Positions 44,731-54,505 of a stretch of 63,269 nt of DNA are shown here, one piece after another (positions within the stretch are counted from its first letter, which is position 1; the number at the start of each line of letters is the position of its first letter). Position numbers and translations under genes: made by a program. The stretch comes from an uncultured Pseudomonadota bacterium (lineage in GTDB: Bacteria; Myxococcota_A; UBA796; SXON01), in the NCBI GenBank assembly GCA_903844155.1, contig CAIMSU010000295.1, forward strand, positions 1 through 63,269. Direction: 5' to 3'. The notes below the pieces were generated by a model. That model saw nothing but the letters and a program-made list of their open reading frames with translations. It did no database searches and was not told where the DNA came from.

Positions 44731-46101
44731 ATGCCCCGATTCCTGTTCGAAGAAGGCACGTCATCGAAGTTCTGGCAGATCGACCTCGATGGCGCCGCGT
44801 TCACGGTCGCGTGGGGAAAGATCGGGACCGCCGGACAGTCGCAGGTGAAATCGTGCGGCTCACCCGCGGAGGCCCAGGCGGAATACGACAAGTTGATCCG
44901 CGAGAAGACGAAGAAGGGCTACGCGCTCGCTGGCGACGGGGCCAGGCCGCCGGCCTCACCCCGACCTGCCCCGGCGGCGAAGGCACCAAGGCCCGGTGGA
45001 AACCCGGAGTTGGAGGCGAACGTCGCCGACAATCCCGACGACGTCAACGCGTACCTGGTGTACGCCGATTGGCTCCAGTCGACCGACGACCCGCTCGGCG
45101 AGTTCGTCGCGCTGTCGTGCCGCGCGGCATCAGACCCGGTCCTCAAGAAGTTGGCGAACAAACAGCTCAAGCTCCACGAAAAAACCTGGCTCGGAGCGCT
45201 CGCGGAGCACACCGATCTGGCAAGCCTGGAGTGGCGGAACGGGTTCATCGAGTCTGCACGCGTCACGATGGAATTCGAGGGTGACCCCCACGCAAAGAAG
45301 CTCCTCACCGCCCTCCTGAAGCTCCCCACCTGCCAATTCCTTCGGTCGCTCACGCTCGGGCTCTATTACGACGAGGCGGAGGAGTACGAGGTCAACTACA
45401 ACGGCGCGGGCAAGGTGCTGGTCGCGCACGGCCCAATGCCCAGCCTCCGGTCGCTGTTCATCGGCGACTTCGACTACCCGGATGAGACGGAGATCTCCTG
45501 GGCACACCTTGGAAACCTCGGGGGGGTGTGGGCGCTTTACCCCAACCTCAAGACGCTGCGTCTGCGTGGCGGCGACCAGAAGCTCGGCGCGATCAACTTG
45601 CCGAACCTCCAGGAGTTCACCATCGAGACGGGCGGGCTCACCCCCGCGGCGCTCAAGTCCATCGCCGCCGCACAATGGCCCTCCATCGAGCGTATTTCCA
45701 TCTGGTGCGGGCGCGAGGACTATGGCTGGAAGTCCAAGGCCAAGGACCTGCTCCCCCTCCTGGAGCGCACCGACCTCCCAAAGCTCCGCCACCTCGGGCT
45801 GAAGAACTCCGAGATCGGCGACGAGCTCCCCGCGCTGCTAGCGCGCACCCCGCTTTTGAGGCAGTTGGACGAGCTCGACCTGTCGATGAGCACGTTCGGC
45901 GACGCCGGTGCCGAGGCGCTCCTAGCCAACGCGCCCGCGTTCACCCACCTGACGCTGATCGACGTGAGCGAAAGCTATCTCACCCCACCCGTGGCCGCAC
46001 GCCTGCACGCCGTATTCCCAGCCGCGAACGTCAAGGGACAGCGCAAGCCGGACGACTGGGGCAGCGGTGAACTGCACCGCTACTGTTCGGTCGGCGAGTA
46101 G
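44731..46101 (+). CDS. WGR-domain protein with TIGR02996-like and leucine-rich repeat regions
   Basis: The 456-residue protein starts with a WGR domain (about 1-75: FWQIDLDGAAFTVAWGKIGT), a fold found in MolR/YehI and PARP proteins. A Pro/Ala linker leads to a TIGR02996 repeat-companion motif (NPDDVNAYLVYADWLQSTDD, about 100-120). Then come LRR-type repeats to the end (LKTLRLRGGDQKLGAINL, LRQLDELDLSMSTFGDAGAE). It probably binds a partner or client through the repeats. The gene follows the VWA gene by 26 bases and precedes the DUF1456 gene by six. Confidence 0.82.
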   Translation: MPRFLFEEGTSSKFWQIDLDGAAFTVAWGKIGTAGQSQVKSCGSPAEAQAEYDKLIREKTKKGYALAGDGARPPASPRPAPAAKAPRPGGNPELEANVADNPDDVNAYLVYADWLQSTDDPLGEFVALSCRAASDPVLKKLANKQLKLHEKTWLGALAEHTDLASLEWRNGFIESARVTMEFEGDPHAKKLLTALLKLPTCQFLRSLTLGLYYDEAEEYEVNYNGAGKVLVAHGPMPSLRSLFIGDFDYPDETEISWAHLGNLGGVWALYPNLKTLRLRGGDQKLGAINLPNLQEFTIETGGLTPAALKSIAAAQWPSIERISIWCGREDYGWKSKAKDLLPLLERTDLPKLRHLGLKNSEIGDELPALLARTPLLRQLDELDLSMSTFGDAGAEALLANAPAFTHLTLIDVSESYLTPPVAARLHAVFPAANVKGQRKPDDWGSGELHRYCSVGE

Positions 46102-46107
46102 CCGCCC

Positions 46108-46566
46108 GTGCCCCACAACGACCTGCTTCGCAGCCTGCGCTACACGCTGAACCTCAACGACGATGGCGTGGTCGCCGTGTTCACGCTGGCTGGCAAGCGC
46201 GCGGACCGCGAGTTCGTCGCGAGCATCCTCGCGCGCGAGGAGGAGGAAGGGTACATCGAATGCGGCGACATCGTCGCGAGCGCGTTCCTCGATGGGCTCA
46301 TCATCAAGAAGCGGGGGCCGCGGGATGGTCCACCGGAACCGAGTCCCGGGAGGCTGACCAACAACGTCATCCTGCGAAAGCTCAAGATCGCGTTCACGCT
46401 GCACGACGACGATCTGCACGCCATCTTCAAGCTCGGGGAATTCCCGCTGTCCAAGCCGGAGATCAGCGCGCTGTTCCGTCGGGAGGGGCACCCGAACTGG
46501 CGCCCGCTGGGTGACCAGGCGATGCGCCACTTTCTACGTGGGCTTTCGCTCCGCGAGCGACGGTAG
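46108..46566 (+). CDS. yehS: DUF1456 (YehS-like) protein
   Basis: The 152-residue protein is two copies of the DUF1456 unit: NDLLRSLRYTLNLNDDGVVAVFTL with YIECGDIVASAFLDGLIIKKRG, and NNVILRKLKIAFTLHDDDLHAIFKL with LGDQAMRHFLRGLSLRERR. It closely follows E. coli YehS in layout and length. The biochemical role is unknown. It is the last gene of the MoxR/VWA/WGR cassette and overlaps the convergent glycosyltransferase gene by 33 bases. Start GTG 46108 is six bases after the WGR stop. Confidence 0.9.
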   Translation: MPHNDLLRSLRYTLNLNDDGVVAVFTLAGKRADREFVASILAREEEEGYIECGDIVASAFLDGLIIKKRGPRDGPPEPSPGRLTNNVILRKLKIAFTLHDDDLHAIFKLGEFPLSKPEISALFRREGHPNWRPLGDQAMRHFLRGLSLRERR

Positions 46567-47586
46567 CTCACCAGACGACCTGGCGCGGCCGGCCTGACCG
46601 CGACGCCCAGCCTCCGCGGGGTCCGCGATAACCCGGCGTAGCACCGCAACAAGCGCCGCGACGTCATCGGGCGGGACCAGCCAGCCGACGGTCTCGTCGA
46701 CAACCTCGGGGATGCCGGAGATGGGCGTGCTGACGACCGCCACGCCGGCGGCCATGGCCTCCAGGAGGACCACGGGGATACCGTCCATGTCGCCATCGGG
46801 GGCCCGCCGACATGGGAGGACGACTGCCGACGCGCGCAGGATGCGCGTCAGGACGTGATCGTGGGGGAGGAGGCCCAGAACAGTGACGCCGGCGATGTCG
46901 GGATCGGGCACATCACTGATGACGTCGAGGTGGACGACTACGCCCTCGGCAACAAGCTGCCGGACCGCGGCGAGGAGCGTGTCGAGGCCCTTTTTCGCGA
47001 CGTTTCGCCCGACGAAGAGGAGCCGCCCAGGCTCGCGCGTGGACTCGGCCGCGGGCTGCGCTCGACACCTGCGTACGACCGCCTCGACGCCGTGACGCTC
47101 CCAAAGAAGTCGGCGATTGTACTCGGAGATCGTGGCGACCTCGACGGCGGCCTTGAGGACCGCCGGGAGCAGCGGGTGCGGCTTGTAGAGGTCGACAGCG
47201 TGGACAGTCACGGCGAACGGCACTCCCGCCCGGGCGCATGCCCGCGACGTCCAGACCGCGGCCTCGCCCGCGAAATGCACCCGAACGAGGCGGGGTTTGA
47301 GCCGACGCAGCAGCACCGCAAGCCAGAGCGAGCGCCACCGGCCGTCCCGCTCAACCGGCCAACCGTGGCGCAGCTCTGAGAGCAGCGCCGGCAACCAGGC
47401 CCACCAGGCCCACCGATGCGGCTGCGGGTAGACCGGGGCGGGCGCGATTCGCCCCGAGGCCTCGCGCGCGTCAAAAGCCGCGATGGCGACATGATCCGGG
47501 CCCTCGCGTGCGACCAGCGCGGCGATCTCGTCGTGGACGAAGGTCTCGGTGAGCGTCGGGAAGTAGCGCAGGACGTAGAGCGTCAC
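46534..47586 (-). CDS. GT4-family glycosyltransferase
   Basis: The 350-residue protein is a GT-B glycosyltransferase of family 4. It begins LYVLRYFPTLTETFVHDEI, with FAVTVHAVDLYKP near 140. The donor-binding half contains LLFVGRNVAKKGLDTLLAAV, VLPCRRAPDGDMDGIPVVLLEAMAAGVAVVST and the final VVDETVGWLVPPDDV. These are the E-x7-E-type motifs. Acceptor and donor are unknown. GTG 47586 overlaps the stop of the second glycosyltransferase (GTGA), so the pair is coupled, probably for a surface polysaccharide or glycolipid. Confidence 0.87.
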   Translation of the reverse strand: MTLYVLRYFPTLTETFVHDEIAALVAREGPDHVAIAAFDAREASGRIAPAPVYPQPHRWAWWAWLPALLSELRHGWPVERDGRWRSLWLAVLLRRLKPRLVRVHFAGEAAVWTSRACARAGVPFAVTVHAVDLYKPHPLLPAVLKAAVEVATISEYNRRLLWERHGVEAVVRRCRAQPAAESTREPGRLLFVGRNVAKKGLDTLLAAVRQLVAEGVVVHLDVISDVPDPDIAGVTVLGLLPHDHVLTRILRASAVVLPCRRAPDGDMDGIPVVLLEAMAAGVAVVSTPISGIPEVVDETVGWLVPPDDVAALVAVLRRVIADPAEAGRRGQAGRARSSGELPSLAERKPT

Positions 47587-48623
47587 CCCAGGATCTCCAG
47601 CAGATACGCCTCGATCTCGGCCGCGCGCTCGTCCCAGGTCCGGAGATGCGACCGCCGAGGACCGTGCGCTCTGGCTCGAACCAGCGCCGGCGCGACCGTC
47701 GCGAGATCCGTCGCATCGTAGAGCTCAATCCCCTCGCCCGACACCGTCGCCAGCACCTCCCGGATGGTCGGCAGGTCGGGGAGCACCAACGGCCGGTCCG
47801 TCGCGAGGTAATCCCAGAGCTTGAGCGGATTGGTGAGTGACCGCCCGAACAGGTTCGGCGCCAGCGGCAGCAAGAGCACGTCGAACGCGGCGAGTACGCG
47901 TGGGACCTCGCCATAGGGCACGGCCGGTCGGGCGTCCACGCCGTCCAGGGCCCCGCCAGCGCCCACGAGCACGACCGGCAGGCCCGCTGCCTTGCTCACG
48001 GCCTCCACCCCCTTGTACTCCTTCGCCGAGCCAACGACCCCGACCCCGCCCCCGCCCACGCCGACCCGCACCCGATCCGCCCGGGTGGCGTTCCAGATCG
48101 TTCGCCCCTTCGCCACAGACGCGATCGTCCCCCACCGCTCCCGGATCACGGAGAGTGTCCCTGCGCAGTTCGTTACAATTCCGCTCGCCCGCTCAAAAAC
48201 CGCCTCCTCCAGTCCAAGGGTTGCCGCAGCATCCCGCCCCGCTTCGCGGTCCAGCGCCGAGTCCAGCTCATGCGCCTCGATCACCACGGGGATCCGCGCC
48301 GGGACGAGATCAACGTACCGCTTGGCGCGCGCGTACACCACGCCCCCGCCACGCGCGCACCAGGCCTTCACGCTCGCCCGAAACCAGAGACCAGCGCCCG
48401 GAAGCCACGCCGTGGGCGCCAGGCGGAGGTCGAGATCGGTCAGACGGCCGAGCCCCAGCTCCGACAGCACGTCCGCGCCATCGCCGATGTACCCGGCGGC
48501 ACGATCGGCGAACAACGTCACATGGTGGCCGCGGGCGCTGAGCGCGTGACAGGTGTGCACGACCTGGAGCGCCTGCGCGCGCGTCCCCGGGAGCCGCGGG
48601 CGGTAAAGGTGGAGGATGCGCAC
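47583..48623 (-). CDS. GT4-family glycosyltransferase
   Basis: The 346-residue GT-B protein has an N-terminal acceptor half (MRILHLYRPRLPGTRAQALQ, a GTRAQAL segment, ARAKRYVDLVPARIPVVIEAHELDSALDR). The donor half includes VGVVGSAKEYKGVEAVSKAAGLPVVLVG, VLLLPLAPNLFGRSLTNPLKLWDYLATDRPLV and an EVLATV helix. The Val/Gly-rich stretch VRVGVGGGGVGVVGS is odd for the hinge. GTG 48623 was chosen because the first strand starts there and GCTACC lies seven bases upstream. Confidence 0.85.
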   Translation of the reverse strand: MRILHLYRPRLPGTRAQALQVVHTCHALSARGHHVTLFADRAAGYIGDGADVLSELGLGRLTDLDLRLAPTAWLPGAGLWFRASVKAWCARGGGVVYARAKRYVDLVPARIPVVIEAHELDSALDREAGRDAAATLGLEEAVFERASGIVTNCAGTLSVIRERWGTIASVAKGRTIWNATRADRVRVGVGGGGVGVVGSAKEYKGVEAVSKAAGLPVVLVGAGGALDGVDARPAVPYGEVPRVLAAFDVLLLPLAPNLFGRSLTNPLKLWDYLATDRPLVLPDLPTIREVLATVSGEGIELYDATDLATVAPALVRARAHGPRRSHLRTWDERAAEIEAYLLEILG

Positions 48624-48630
48624 GGCGTTT

Positions 48631-48636
48631 GGTAGC
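48631..48636 (-). promoter_or_regulatory. GNTANN box (GCTACC), 7 nt before the second glycosyltransferase gene
   Basis: GCTACC is followed by seven bases and GTG 48623 in the 180-base divergent region before the secreted-protein gene. It has no Shine-Dalgarno. Confidence 0.45.
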
Positions 48637-48803
48637 CTGCACGGACGCCTTCCGCACCCCTGCACCCCGGCCAACCGGCGTGTACCAAGGAAGAAAGCTG
48701 CAGGGGCACGGGTTGCCCGCCCGCCGTCGCGCGTTAGCCGCCGGTCGTCCACGCTTCCCCTCATCCAACGGCCGTATCAAGGCCCCCCTCTCGGGAGATT
48801 ATC

Positions 48804-49436
48804 ATGCGTTCCACCTCGATTCTCGGCTTCAGCCTCATCGCTCTCGGCACCCTCACCATCGCCCACACCGCGTTGGCCAAGGACACCGCCACCAAGTGGA
48901 CGGAGATCGTCCCCACCAACATCAACGACTTCGACAGCGTGTTCAACAAGGTCGGCGCCATCGACACCACCGTCACCACGCAGACGACGGCGATGACGAC
49001 CGCGCACACCAGCGTCAACACCGTCCTGGGCGTGGCGGAGGGCTCCCCGCTCTCCGACGCGATCAAGGGCGCGGTCGCGGCCGCCGGCGGGAAGCTCTCG
49101 CTCGACACGAGCGGCGGCGTCCCCCACCTCAAGGCCGCCGGTGACGCGCCGGACGCCATCAAGGCAGACGCCAAGGCCGTAAACGGCCTCATCGACGTCG
49201 GCACCGCCACCATCAAGACCTGCACCGACCTCGTCCCCCAGGCAGAGGGGCTCGTCACCGCCGTGAAGGACTTCCCCGCGAAGCTCAAGGGCATGGATCC
49301 CGCCGTCGTGCTGAAGGCCACCGGCCCCCTCGGCAAGGACATGAAGGCCACCAGCGAGACCCCCGCCCGCATCAAGGCGCTCTCCGACGCCGCCGTTCAG
49401 ATCTACACCGACATCAAGGGCGCCTTCGGGAGCTGA
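48804..49436 (+). CDS. Secreted protein of unknown function
   Basis: The 210-residue protein has a signal peptide (MRSTSILGFSLIALGTLTIA, cleaved near ALA-KD). The mature region is helical, Ala/Lys/Thr-rich and regularly spaced (TTVTTQTTAMTTAHTSVNTV). This suggests an amphipathic helical bundle or a coiled coil. No family is recognised. GGGAG lies eight bases upstream of the ATG, so this one is leadered. GTTAGC occurs about 65 bases upstream. Confidence 0.65.
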   Translation: MRSTSILGFSLIALGTLTIAHTALAKDTATKWTEIVPTNINDFDSVFNKVGAIDTTVTTQTTAMTTAHTSVNTVLGVAEGSPLSDAIKGAVAAAGGKLSLDTSGGVPHLKAAGDAPDAIKADAKAVNGLIDVGTATIKTCTDLVPQAEGLVTAVKDFPAKLKGMDPAVVLKATGPLGKDMKATSETPARIKALSDAAVQIYTDIKGAFGS

Positions 49437-49468
49437 TCCCGTTGCGAGCACGGCCAAGGGGCGATCAG
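49433..49468. terminator. Weak bidirectional hairpin between convergent genes
   Basis: CTGATC-CC and GG-GATCAG (with a one-base bulge) face each other across the end of the secreted-protein gene and the end of the ApaH-like gene. It lacks a U-run on either side. Confidence 0.3.
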
Positions 49469-50091
49469 AGCGGCTTGCCGTTCGGGTCGCCCGGCACCTG
49501 CAGCACGTGGCCGGTCTCCAGGATGATCCCCGAGAGTCGGCCGCCGTACATGCAGCCGCTGTCGAGCCCCACGGTGCGGTCGCGCACGTTGAGGCCGCGC
49601 ACGGCGTCGTGGCCGTAGTAGACGATCTGCGAACCCGTGTAGAGCTGCCACCAGAAGGGGTTGTCGAGATCGGCGTCGTCGGGCCAGCGGCGCAGGTTCA
49701 GGAGCTGCTTGCGCGACGTTCCGGGGAGCCCGAGGGTTGGGTGAACGCCCGCGTGGACAGCGATCCAGTCGCCAGAAACGCCGAGGTCCTCGGGGCCGAG
49801 CGAGAGCGGCAGACGATTGATCCAGGTGCGAGCCTCGGGCGGGAGCATGCGCGCGCATGTGTGGTGCCGGCTCTCCCCCGGCTGATCCCACACGTCGAGC
49901 AGCTTCGCGTCGTGGTTCCCGAGGATGGCACGGGCTTTGTACGCCTGGATGATGCGCCACACACCGACGGGATCAGGGCCCTTGGCAAAGATGTCCCCGA
50001 GCAGAACGACGAGGTCTGGGTTGGCGGCGTCGAGCAGGGCCTGGAGCGGATCCGCGCAGCCGTGCACGTCGCCAACCAGCAGCGTCCTCAC
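49465..50091 (-). CDS. ApaH/PrpE-like metallophosphatase
   Basis: The 208-residue protein has the metallophosphoesterase motifs GDVHG (7-11), [19 protein letters not shown], the His in IAVHAGVHP, and YYGHDAV. The full set of Asp/His/Asn ligands for a bimetal site is present. The family includes symmetrical diadenosine tetraphosphatases and PP1-like phosphatases; the substrate is not decided by sequence. GTG 50091 overlaps the carB stop (GTGA), so it is translated with carbamoyl phosphate synthase. Confidence 0.85.
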   Translation of the reverse strand: MRTLLVGDVHGCADPLQALLDAANPDLVVLLGDIFAKGPDPVGVWRIIQAYKARAILGNHDAKLLDVWDQPGESRHHTCARMLPPEARTWINRLPLSLGPEDLGVSGDWIAVHAGVHPTLGLPGTSRKQLLNLRRWPDDADLDNPFWWQLYTGSQIVYYGHDAVRGLNVRDRTVGLDSGCMYGGRLSGIILETGHVLQVPGDPNGKPL

Positions 50092-53000
50092 GCCTTCCCG
50101 GACCCGTCAGCGCCGCCCTCGGGAACGGGAAGGAACGCCAGATCCTGAAGCCGCGTGATCCCGAGCCCGCCCGCCCGCAACGCGCGGAGGCCGGCCGGAA
50201 GCACCCGCGCGGCCTGCAGGTTCGTGACGCACGCCACCCCGAACCGCAGTCCGGCGAGCCGCATCGCCGCCTCGTCGTACTGGGCCTTCTTGCCCAGCGG
50301 TGAGTTGATGATGAGCTGGATGTCGCCGTTCTTGATGCGGTCGACGACGTCCGGCCGGCCCTCGCGGACCTTCCACACCGCCTCGGCCGGGATGCCCGCT
50401 GCTGCCAGCGCGCGCGCGGTGCCGTGCGTCGCGTAGAGCTTGTACCCCATCTCATTCAACTCGCGTGCGATGCCGATGCCGACGGGCTTGTCGGCGTCAC
50501 GCAGGGAGAGGAACACGCCGCCTTCCGTTGGCAACGTCATGCCCGCCGCGATCATCGCCTTGGCGTATGCGATGCCGAACGAGCGGCCGACCCCCATGAC
50601 CTCGCCGGTGGACCGCATCTCGGGGCCAAGGACGGTGTCGACCCCGGAGAACTTGCGCCACGGAAAAACGGGCGCTTTGATGAAGCTATACCCCTGCCCC
50701 CAGGTCGCGGAGACGGGCGGCGGGAGGTCCGCGAGCTTCGCGCCGAGCGCCAGGCGGGTGGCGAGCTTGGCGAGGGGGACCCCCGTGGCCTTCGCGAGGT
50801 AGGGGACCGTGCGGGACGCGCGAGGATTGACCTCGATCACGTAGACCAGCGACTCGCCGTTCGCGGCCCGCTGAACCGCGAATTGCACATTCATGAGGCC
50901 GACCGCGCGGATGTCGCGGCCGATGCGGGTCACGATGTCGGTCATCTCCCGGCGATTGTCCTCGGAGAGTTGGATGGGCGGGTAGACGGTGGTGCTGTCA
51001 CCCGAGTGTACGCCCGCCTCCTCGATGTGCTCCATGATGCCCGCGACCCGGACGTCCACGCCGTCGCAGAGCGCGTCTACGTCGTACTCCACGGCACCCT
51101 CGAGAAACCGATCAATCAGGAGAGGATGACTGTCGGAAACCCGGATGGCCTCATCGAGCGCCATCTTGAAATCGTAGCTGTCAAAGCAGATCTTCATCGC
51201 CCGGCCGCCGAGCACGTAGCTTGGACGCACCAGGAGCGGGAACCCAAGTCGGGCCGCAGCGGCGAACGCGCCCTCGCGGTCATCGACCATCGCGCCCTCC
51301 GGCTGACGGACCCCAAGGCGGGTCAGCAGCGCGTTGAATCGTCGACGATCCTCACAAAGATCGATCGCCTCGGGCGACGTGCCAAGGATCGTGCCGACCT
51401 CGTGCGCGAGCTTCAGCGGCGTCTGTCCGCCAAACTGCAGGATGGTGCCAATCGCCCGCTCGCGGGCCACGACGCCGCAGACATGCTCCGCCGTCACGGG
51501 CTCAAAATAGAGCTTGTCGGACGTGTCGTAGTCCGTCGACACCGTCTCGGGGTTGCAGTTGACCATCACCGCCGCGTACCCAAGCTCCTGCACGGCGTAG
51601 GCAGCGTGGCAACAACAGTAGTCAAACTCAAGGCCCTGCCCGATGCGGTTCGGGCCGTTCCCGAGGACCAGCACGCGCTCGCGTTCCAGCTCGCCGGCCT
51701 CGTCCTCATCCTCGTAGGTCGAGTAGAGGTAGGGGGTGAAGCTCTCGAATTCCGCCGCGCAGGTGTCGACGCGCTTGTACGTCGGCCGGACGCCCAGCCG
51801 CTCCCGACCCAAGCGTACCGCGGCTGCCCCGCCGGCCTCGCCCATGAGTGTCGCGAGTCGCGCGTCGGTGAAGCCCATGCCCTTCAATCGGCGCAGTGCG
51901 TCGGCGGTCAGGGTGCTCAGGCGGTCGCCTCGAACCTCGCCTTCAACCTCGATGATCGAGGCGATGCGGTCGATGAACCAGGGGTCGATGTGCGTGGTCG
52001 CGTGGATCTCCGCGGGACTGACACCCCGTCGTAGCGCCTCGAACAACGCCGGCATCCGCTCGGGCGTCGCGGTCGAGAGGCGCATCCGCACCTCCTCCGT
52101 CGGCAGCCGCGACATGTCCGTGAACCCGCCTTCGAGGCTCGCAACCGCCTTCTGCATCGCCTCGACGAACGTCCGGCCGATCCCCATCACCTCGCCGACG
52201 CTCTTCATGCTCGTACCGAGCTGGGAGGCGGCGCCCGGAAACTTGTCGAAGTTCCATCGCGGATATTTGACGATGACATAGTCCACGGTGGGCTCGAAGC
52301 ACGCCGGCGTCGCCCGAGTGATGTCATTCGGGATCTCGTCGAGCGTGAGCCCGACCGCCAGCTGCGCGGCGATCTTGGCGATCGGGAACCCGGTCGCCTT
52401 TGACGCCAGCGCTGAGCTTCGCGACACGCGCGGGTTCATCTCGATGACACGCACCTCGCCCGTCCCAGGGTGCACCGCGAATTGCACATTCGAACCGCCC
52501 GTATCCACGCCGACGCGCCGGATGATCGCGATGGACATGTCGCGCAGGTCCTGGTACTGCGCGTCCGTCAACGTCTGTGCCGGCGCCACCGTGATGCTGT
52601 CGCCCGTGTGCACCCCCATCGGGTCGACGTTCTCGATCGAGCAGATGATGACGCAATTGTCCGCCTTGTCGCGGATGACTTCGAGCTCAAACTCCTTCCA
52701 CCCGAGCACGCTCTCCTCGACCAGCACCTGCCGGTTCGGCGAGAGGTCCAAGCCCTGGGCGACGATGTCCCGCAGCTCGTCGAGGTTGTACGCGATGCCG
52801 CCGCCAGCCCCACCGAGCGTGAAGCTCGGTCGGACAACCGCTGGGAGGCCGACATCCTTCACGATGGCCTCGGCCTCCTGAACGGTGCGCGCGACGCCCG
52901 CTTTCGGCACACCCAGGCCGATCTCCTCCATCGCGGCCTTGAAGAGCTCGCGATCCTCGGCGACGGCGATGGCGGCCGGGTTGGCGCCGATCAGCTCGAC

Positions 53001-53336
53001 GCCGTACTCCGCCAGGACGCCCGCCTCGTGCAGCGCCAGAGCGAGGTTCAACCCCGTTTGTCCACCCACCGTAGGCAGGATGGCCTCGGGCCGCTCGCGC
53101 GCGATCACCTGCCGCGCAACGTCCACGGTGAGCGGCTCGATGTAGGTGGCATCGGCGACGTCCGGGTCCGTCATGATCGTCGCCGGGTTCGAGTTGATCA
53201 ACACAACCCGGTACCCAAGCGAACGCAGCGCCTTGACCGCCTGCGTGCCCGAGTAGTCAAACTCGCAGGCCTGTCCGATGACAATCGGCCCGCTGCCGAT
53301 GACCATGATCGTGCGCAGGTCTGTGCGCTTAGGCAT
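50088..53336 (-). CDS. carB: Carbamoyl phosphate synthase, large subunit CarB
   Basis: The 1082-residue protein makes carbamoyl phosphate from bicarbonate, ammonia and two ATP for pyrimidine and arginine synthesis. Two ATP-grasp halves are present (about 1-550 with [21 protein letters not shown], and 551-940 with [20 protein letters not shown]). A C-terminal MGS-like allosteric domain follows (about 945 onward: [20 protein letters not shown]). The C-terminus has a short charged extension. ATG 53336 overlaps the carA stop by eight bases. Leader-type regulation is not evident. Confidence 0.97.
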   Translation of the reverse strand: MPKRTDLRTIMVIGSGPIVIGQACEFDYSGTQAVKALRSLGYRVVLINSNPATIMTDPDVADATYIEPLTVDVARQVIARERPEAILPTVGGQTGLNLALALHEAGVLAEYGVELIGANPAAIAVAEDRELFKAAMEEIGLGVPKAGVARTVQEAEAIVKDVGLPAVVRPSFTLGGAGGGIAYNLDELRDIVAQGLDLSPNRQVLVEESVLGWKEFELEVIRDKADNCVIICSIENVDPMGVHTGDSITVAPAQTLTDAQYQDLRDMSIAIIRRVGVDTGGSNVQFAVHPGTGEVRVIEMNPRVSRSSALASKATGFPIAKIAAQLAVGLTLDEIPNDITRATPACFEPTVDYVIVKYPRWNFDKFPGAASQLGTSMKSVGEVMGIGRTFVEAMQKAVASLEGGFTDMSRLPTEEVRMRLSTATPERMPALFEALRRGVSPAEIHATTHIDPWFIDRIASIIEVEGEVRGDRLSTLTADALRRLKGMGFTDARLATLMGEAGGAAAVRLGRERLGVRPTYKRVDTCAAEFESFTPYLYSTYEDEDEAGELERERVLVLGNGPNRIGQGLEFDYCCCHAAYAVQELGYAAVMVNCNPETVSTDYDTSDKLYFEPVTAEHVCGVVARERAIGTILQFGGQTPLKLAHEVGTILGTSPEAIDLCEDRRRFNALLTRLGVRQPEGAMVDDREGAFAAAARLGFPLLVRPSYVLGGRAMKICFDSYDFKMALDEAIRVSDSHPLLIDRFLEGAVEYDVDALCDGVDVRVAGIMEHIEEAGVHSGDSTTVYPPIQLSEDNRREMTDIVTRIGRDIRAVGLMNVQFAVQRAANGESLVYVIEVNPRASRTVPYLAKATGVPLAKLATRLALGAKLADLPPPVSATWGQGYSFIKAPVFPWRKFSGVDTVLGPEMRSTGEVMGVGRSFGIAYAKAMIAAGMTLPTEGGVFLSLRDADKPVGIGIARELNEMGYKLYATHGTARALAAAGIPAEAVWKVREGRPDVVDRIKNGDIQLIINSPLGKKAQYDEAAMRLAGLRFGVACVTNLQAARVLPAGLRALRAGGLGITRLQDLAFLPVPEGGADGSGKA

Positions 53337-54417
53337 CGATGCCCGCCATGCGGAGGAAGCCGCGGGTGAGCAGGTGTTCGGAGTCCCTGGGGCCCGGCAT
53401 GGCCTCGGGGTGGAACTGAACACACGCGACGCGGAGGTCTGTGTGTATGAAACCTTCCAGCGTGCCGTCGTTCAAGTTGATGTGTGTCACCTTCCCTCCC
53501 GCGCGCTCGATCCCCTTCGGATCCACGCAGAAGCCGTGGTTCTGCGAAGTGATCTCAATGCGTCCCGTCTCGATGTCGCGCACGGGGTGGTTGCCGCCGC
53601 GGTGCCCGAAGCGCAGCTTGAACGTGTCCGCGCCGAGCGCGAGCCCGAGGAGCTGATGACCAAGGCAAACGCCGAGGATCGGCTTGTCGCCCAGCAGCGA
53701 GCGCACGGTCTCGACCATGCCTGGCAGCGCTGAAGGGTCACCCGGACCGTTGGACAGGAAGATGGCCGTGGCGCCATCGCGAAGGACTTCCGGGGGGGTG
53801 TCCGCCGGATAGACCTCGATGTGGCAGCCCGCGCGCGAAAAGAGCCGGAGCTGGTTGCGTTTTACACCTCCGTCGAGGACGTGAATCCTCGGTGCGGACG
53901 ACGTCGCGCCGGCGGCGAAGGTGTAGGGCGCACGCGTGCTCACCTCCGTCGCCAGGGCGCGCCCGGCCATGCCCGGCCACGCCAGGATCCGCTCGCGAAG
54001 CTGATCGTCCCCGACGTCCTCCGTCGAGATCGCTGCCCGCATGGCGCCCTTTGAGCGAATGTGACGAACGAGCGCCCGGGTGTCGATGCCATGGATGGCG
54101 GGGACGCCCGCGTTCACGAGCGCCTGGGAGAGCGATTGATCCGCGCGATGGTTGGACGTCACCCGGCTGAACTCGCGGGCGACGAAGCCCGCGGGGTGGA
54201 TCCCGCCAGACTCGTCGTCCCCGGCGTTCATCCCGTAGTTGCCGACCTGCGCCGTGGTCATGACGACGATCTGCTCGGTGTAGGACGGGTCCGTAAGGAC
54301 CTCCTGGTACCCCGTCATCGCCGTATTGAACACGATCTCGCCGACCCGCGTCGCGACCGCCCCGAATGCATGGCCGGTGAAGGACCGACCGTCTTCGAGC
54401 AGGAGCCTCGCGCGCAC
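53329..54417 (-). CDS. carA: Carbamoyl phosphate synthase, small subunit CarA
   Basis: The 362-residue glutaminase supplies ammonia to CarB. The N-terminal CPSase small-chain domain starts [18 protein letters not shown], with [19 protein letters not shown]. The class I amidotransferase domain has [16 protein letters not shown] with the nucleophile Cys. [17 protein letters not shown] and [10 protein letters not shown] provide the His/Glu. GTG 54417 follows a GGAGG ten bases upstream. A GCTAAT hexamer lies 18 bases before the start. The gene is divergent from the histidine kinase gene. Confidence 0.96.
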   Translation of the reverse strand: MRARLLLEDGRSFTGHAFGAVATRVGEIVFNTAMTGYQEVLTDPSYTEQIVVMTTAQVGNYGMNAGDDESGGIHPAGFVAREFSRVTSNHRADQSLSQALVNAGVPAIHGIDTRALVRHIRSKGAMRAAISTEDVGDDQLRERILAWPGMAGRALATEVSTRAPYTFAAGATSSAPRIHVLDGGVKRNQLRLFSRAGCHIEVYPADTPPEVLRDGATAIFLSNGPGDPSALPGMVETVRSLLGDKPILGVCLGHQLLGLALGADTFKLRFGHRGGNHPVRDIETGRIEITSQNHGFCVDPKGIERAGGKVTHINLNDGTLEGFIHTDLRVACVQFHPEAMPGPRDSEHLLTRGFLRMAGIDA

Positions 54418-54505
54418 CGTGACCTCCGCCCGGCGATTAGCGCGCGCCCGGGCGGCGGGCAAGGTCCTGCAAGGACGGGCGGTGGCATGTTACCGAACGC
54501 CCACG

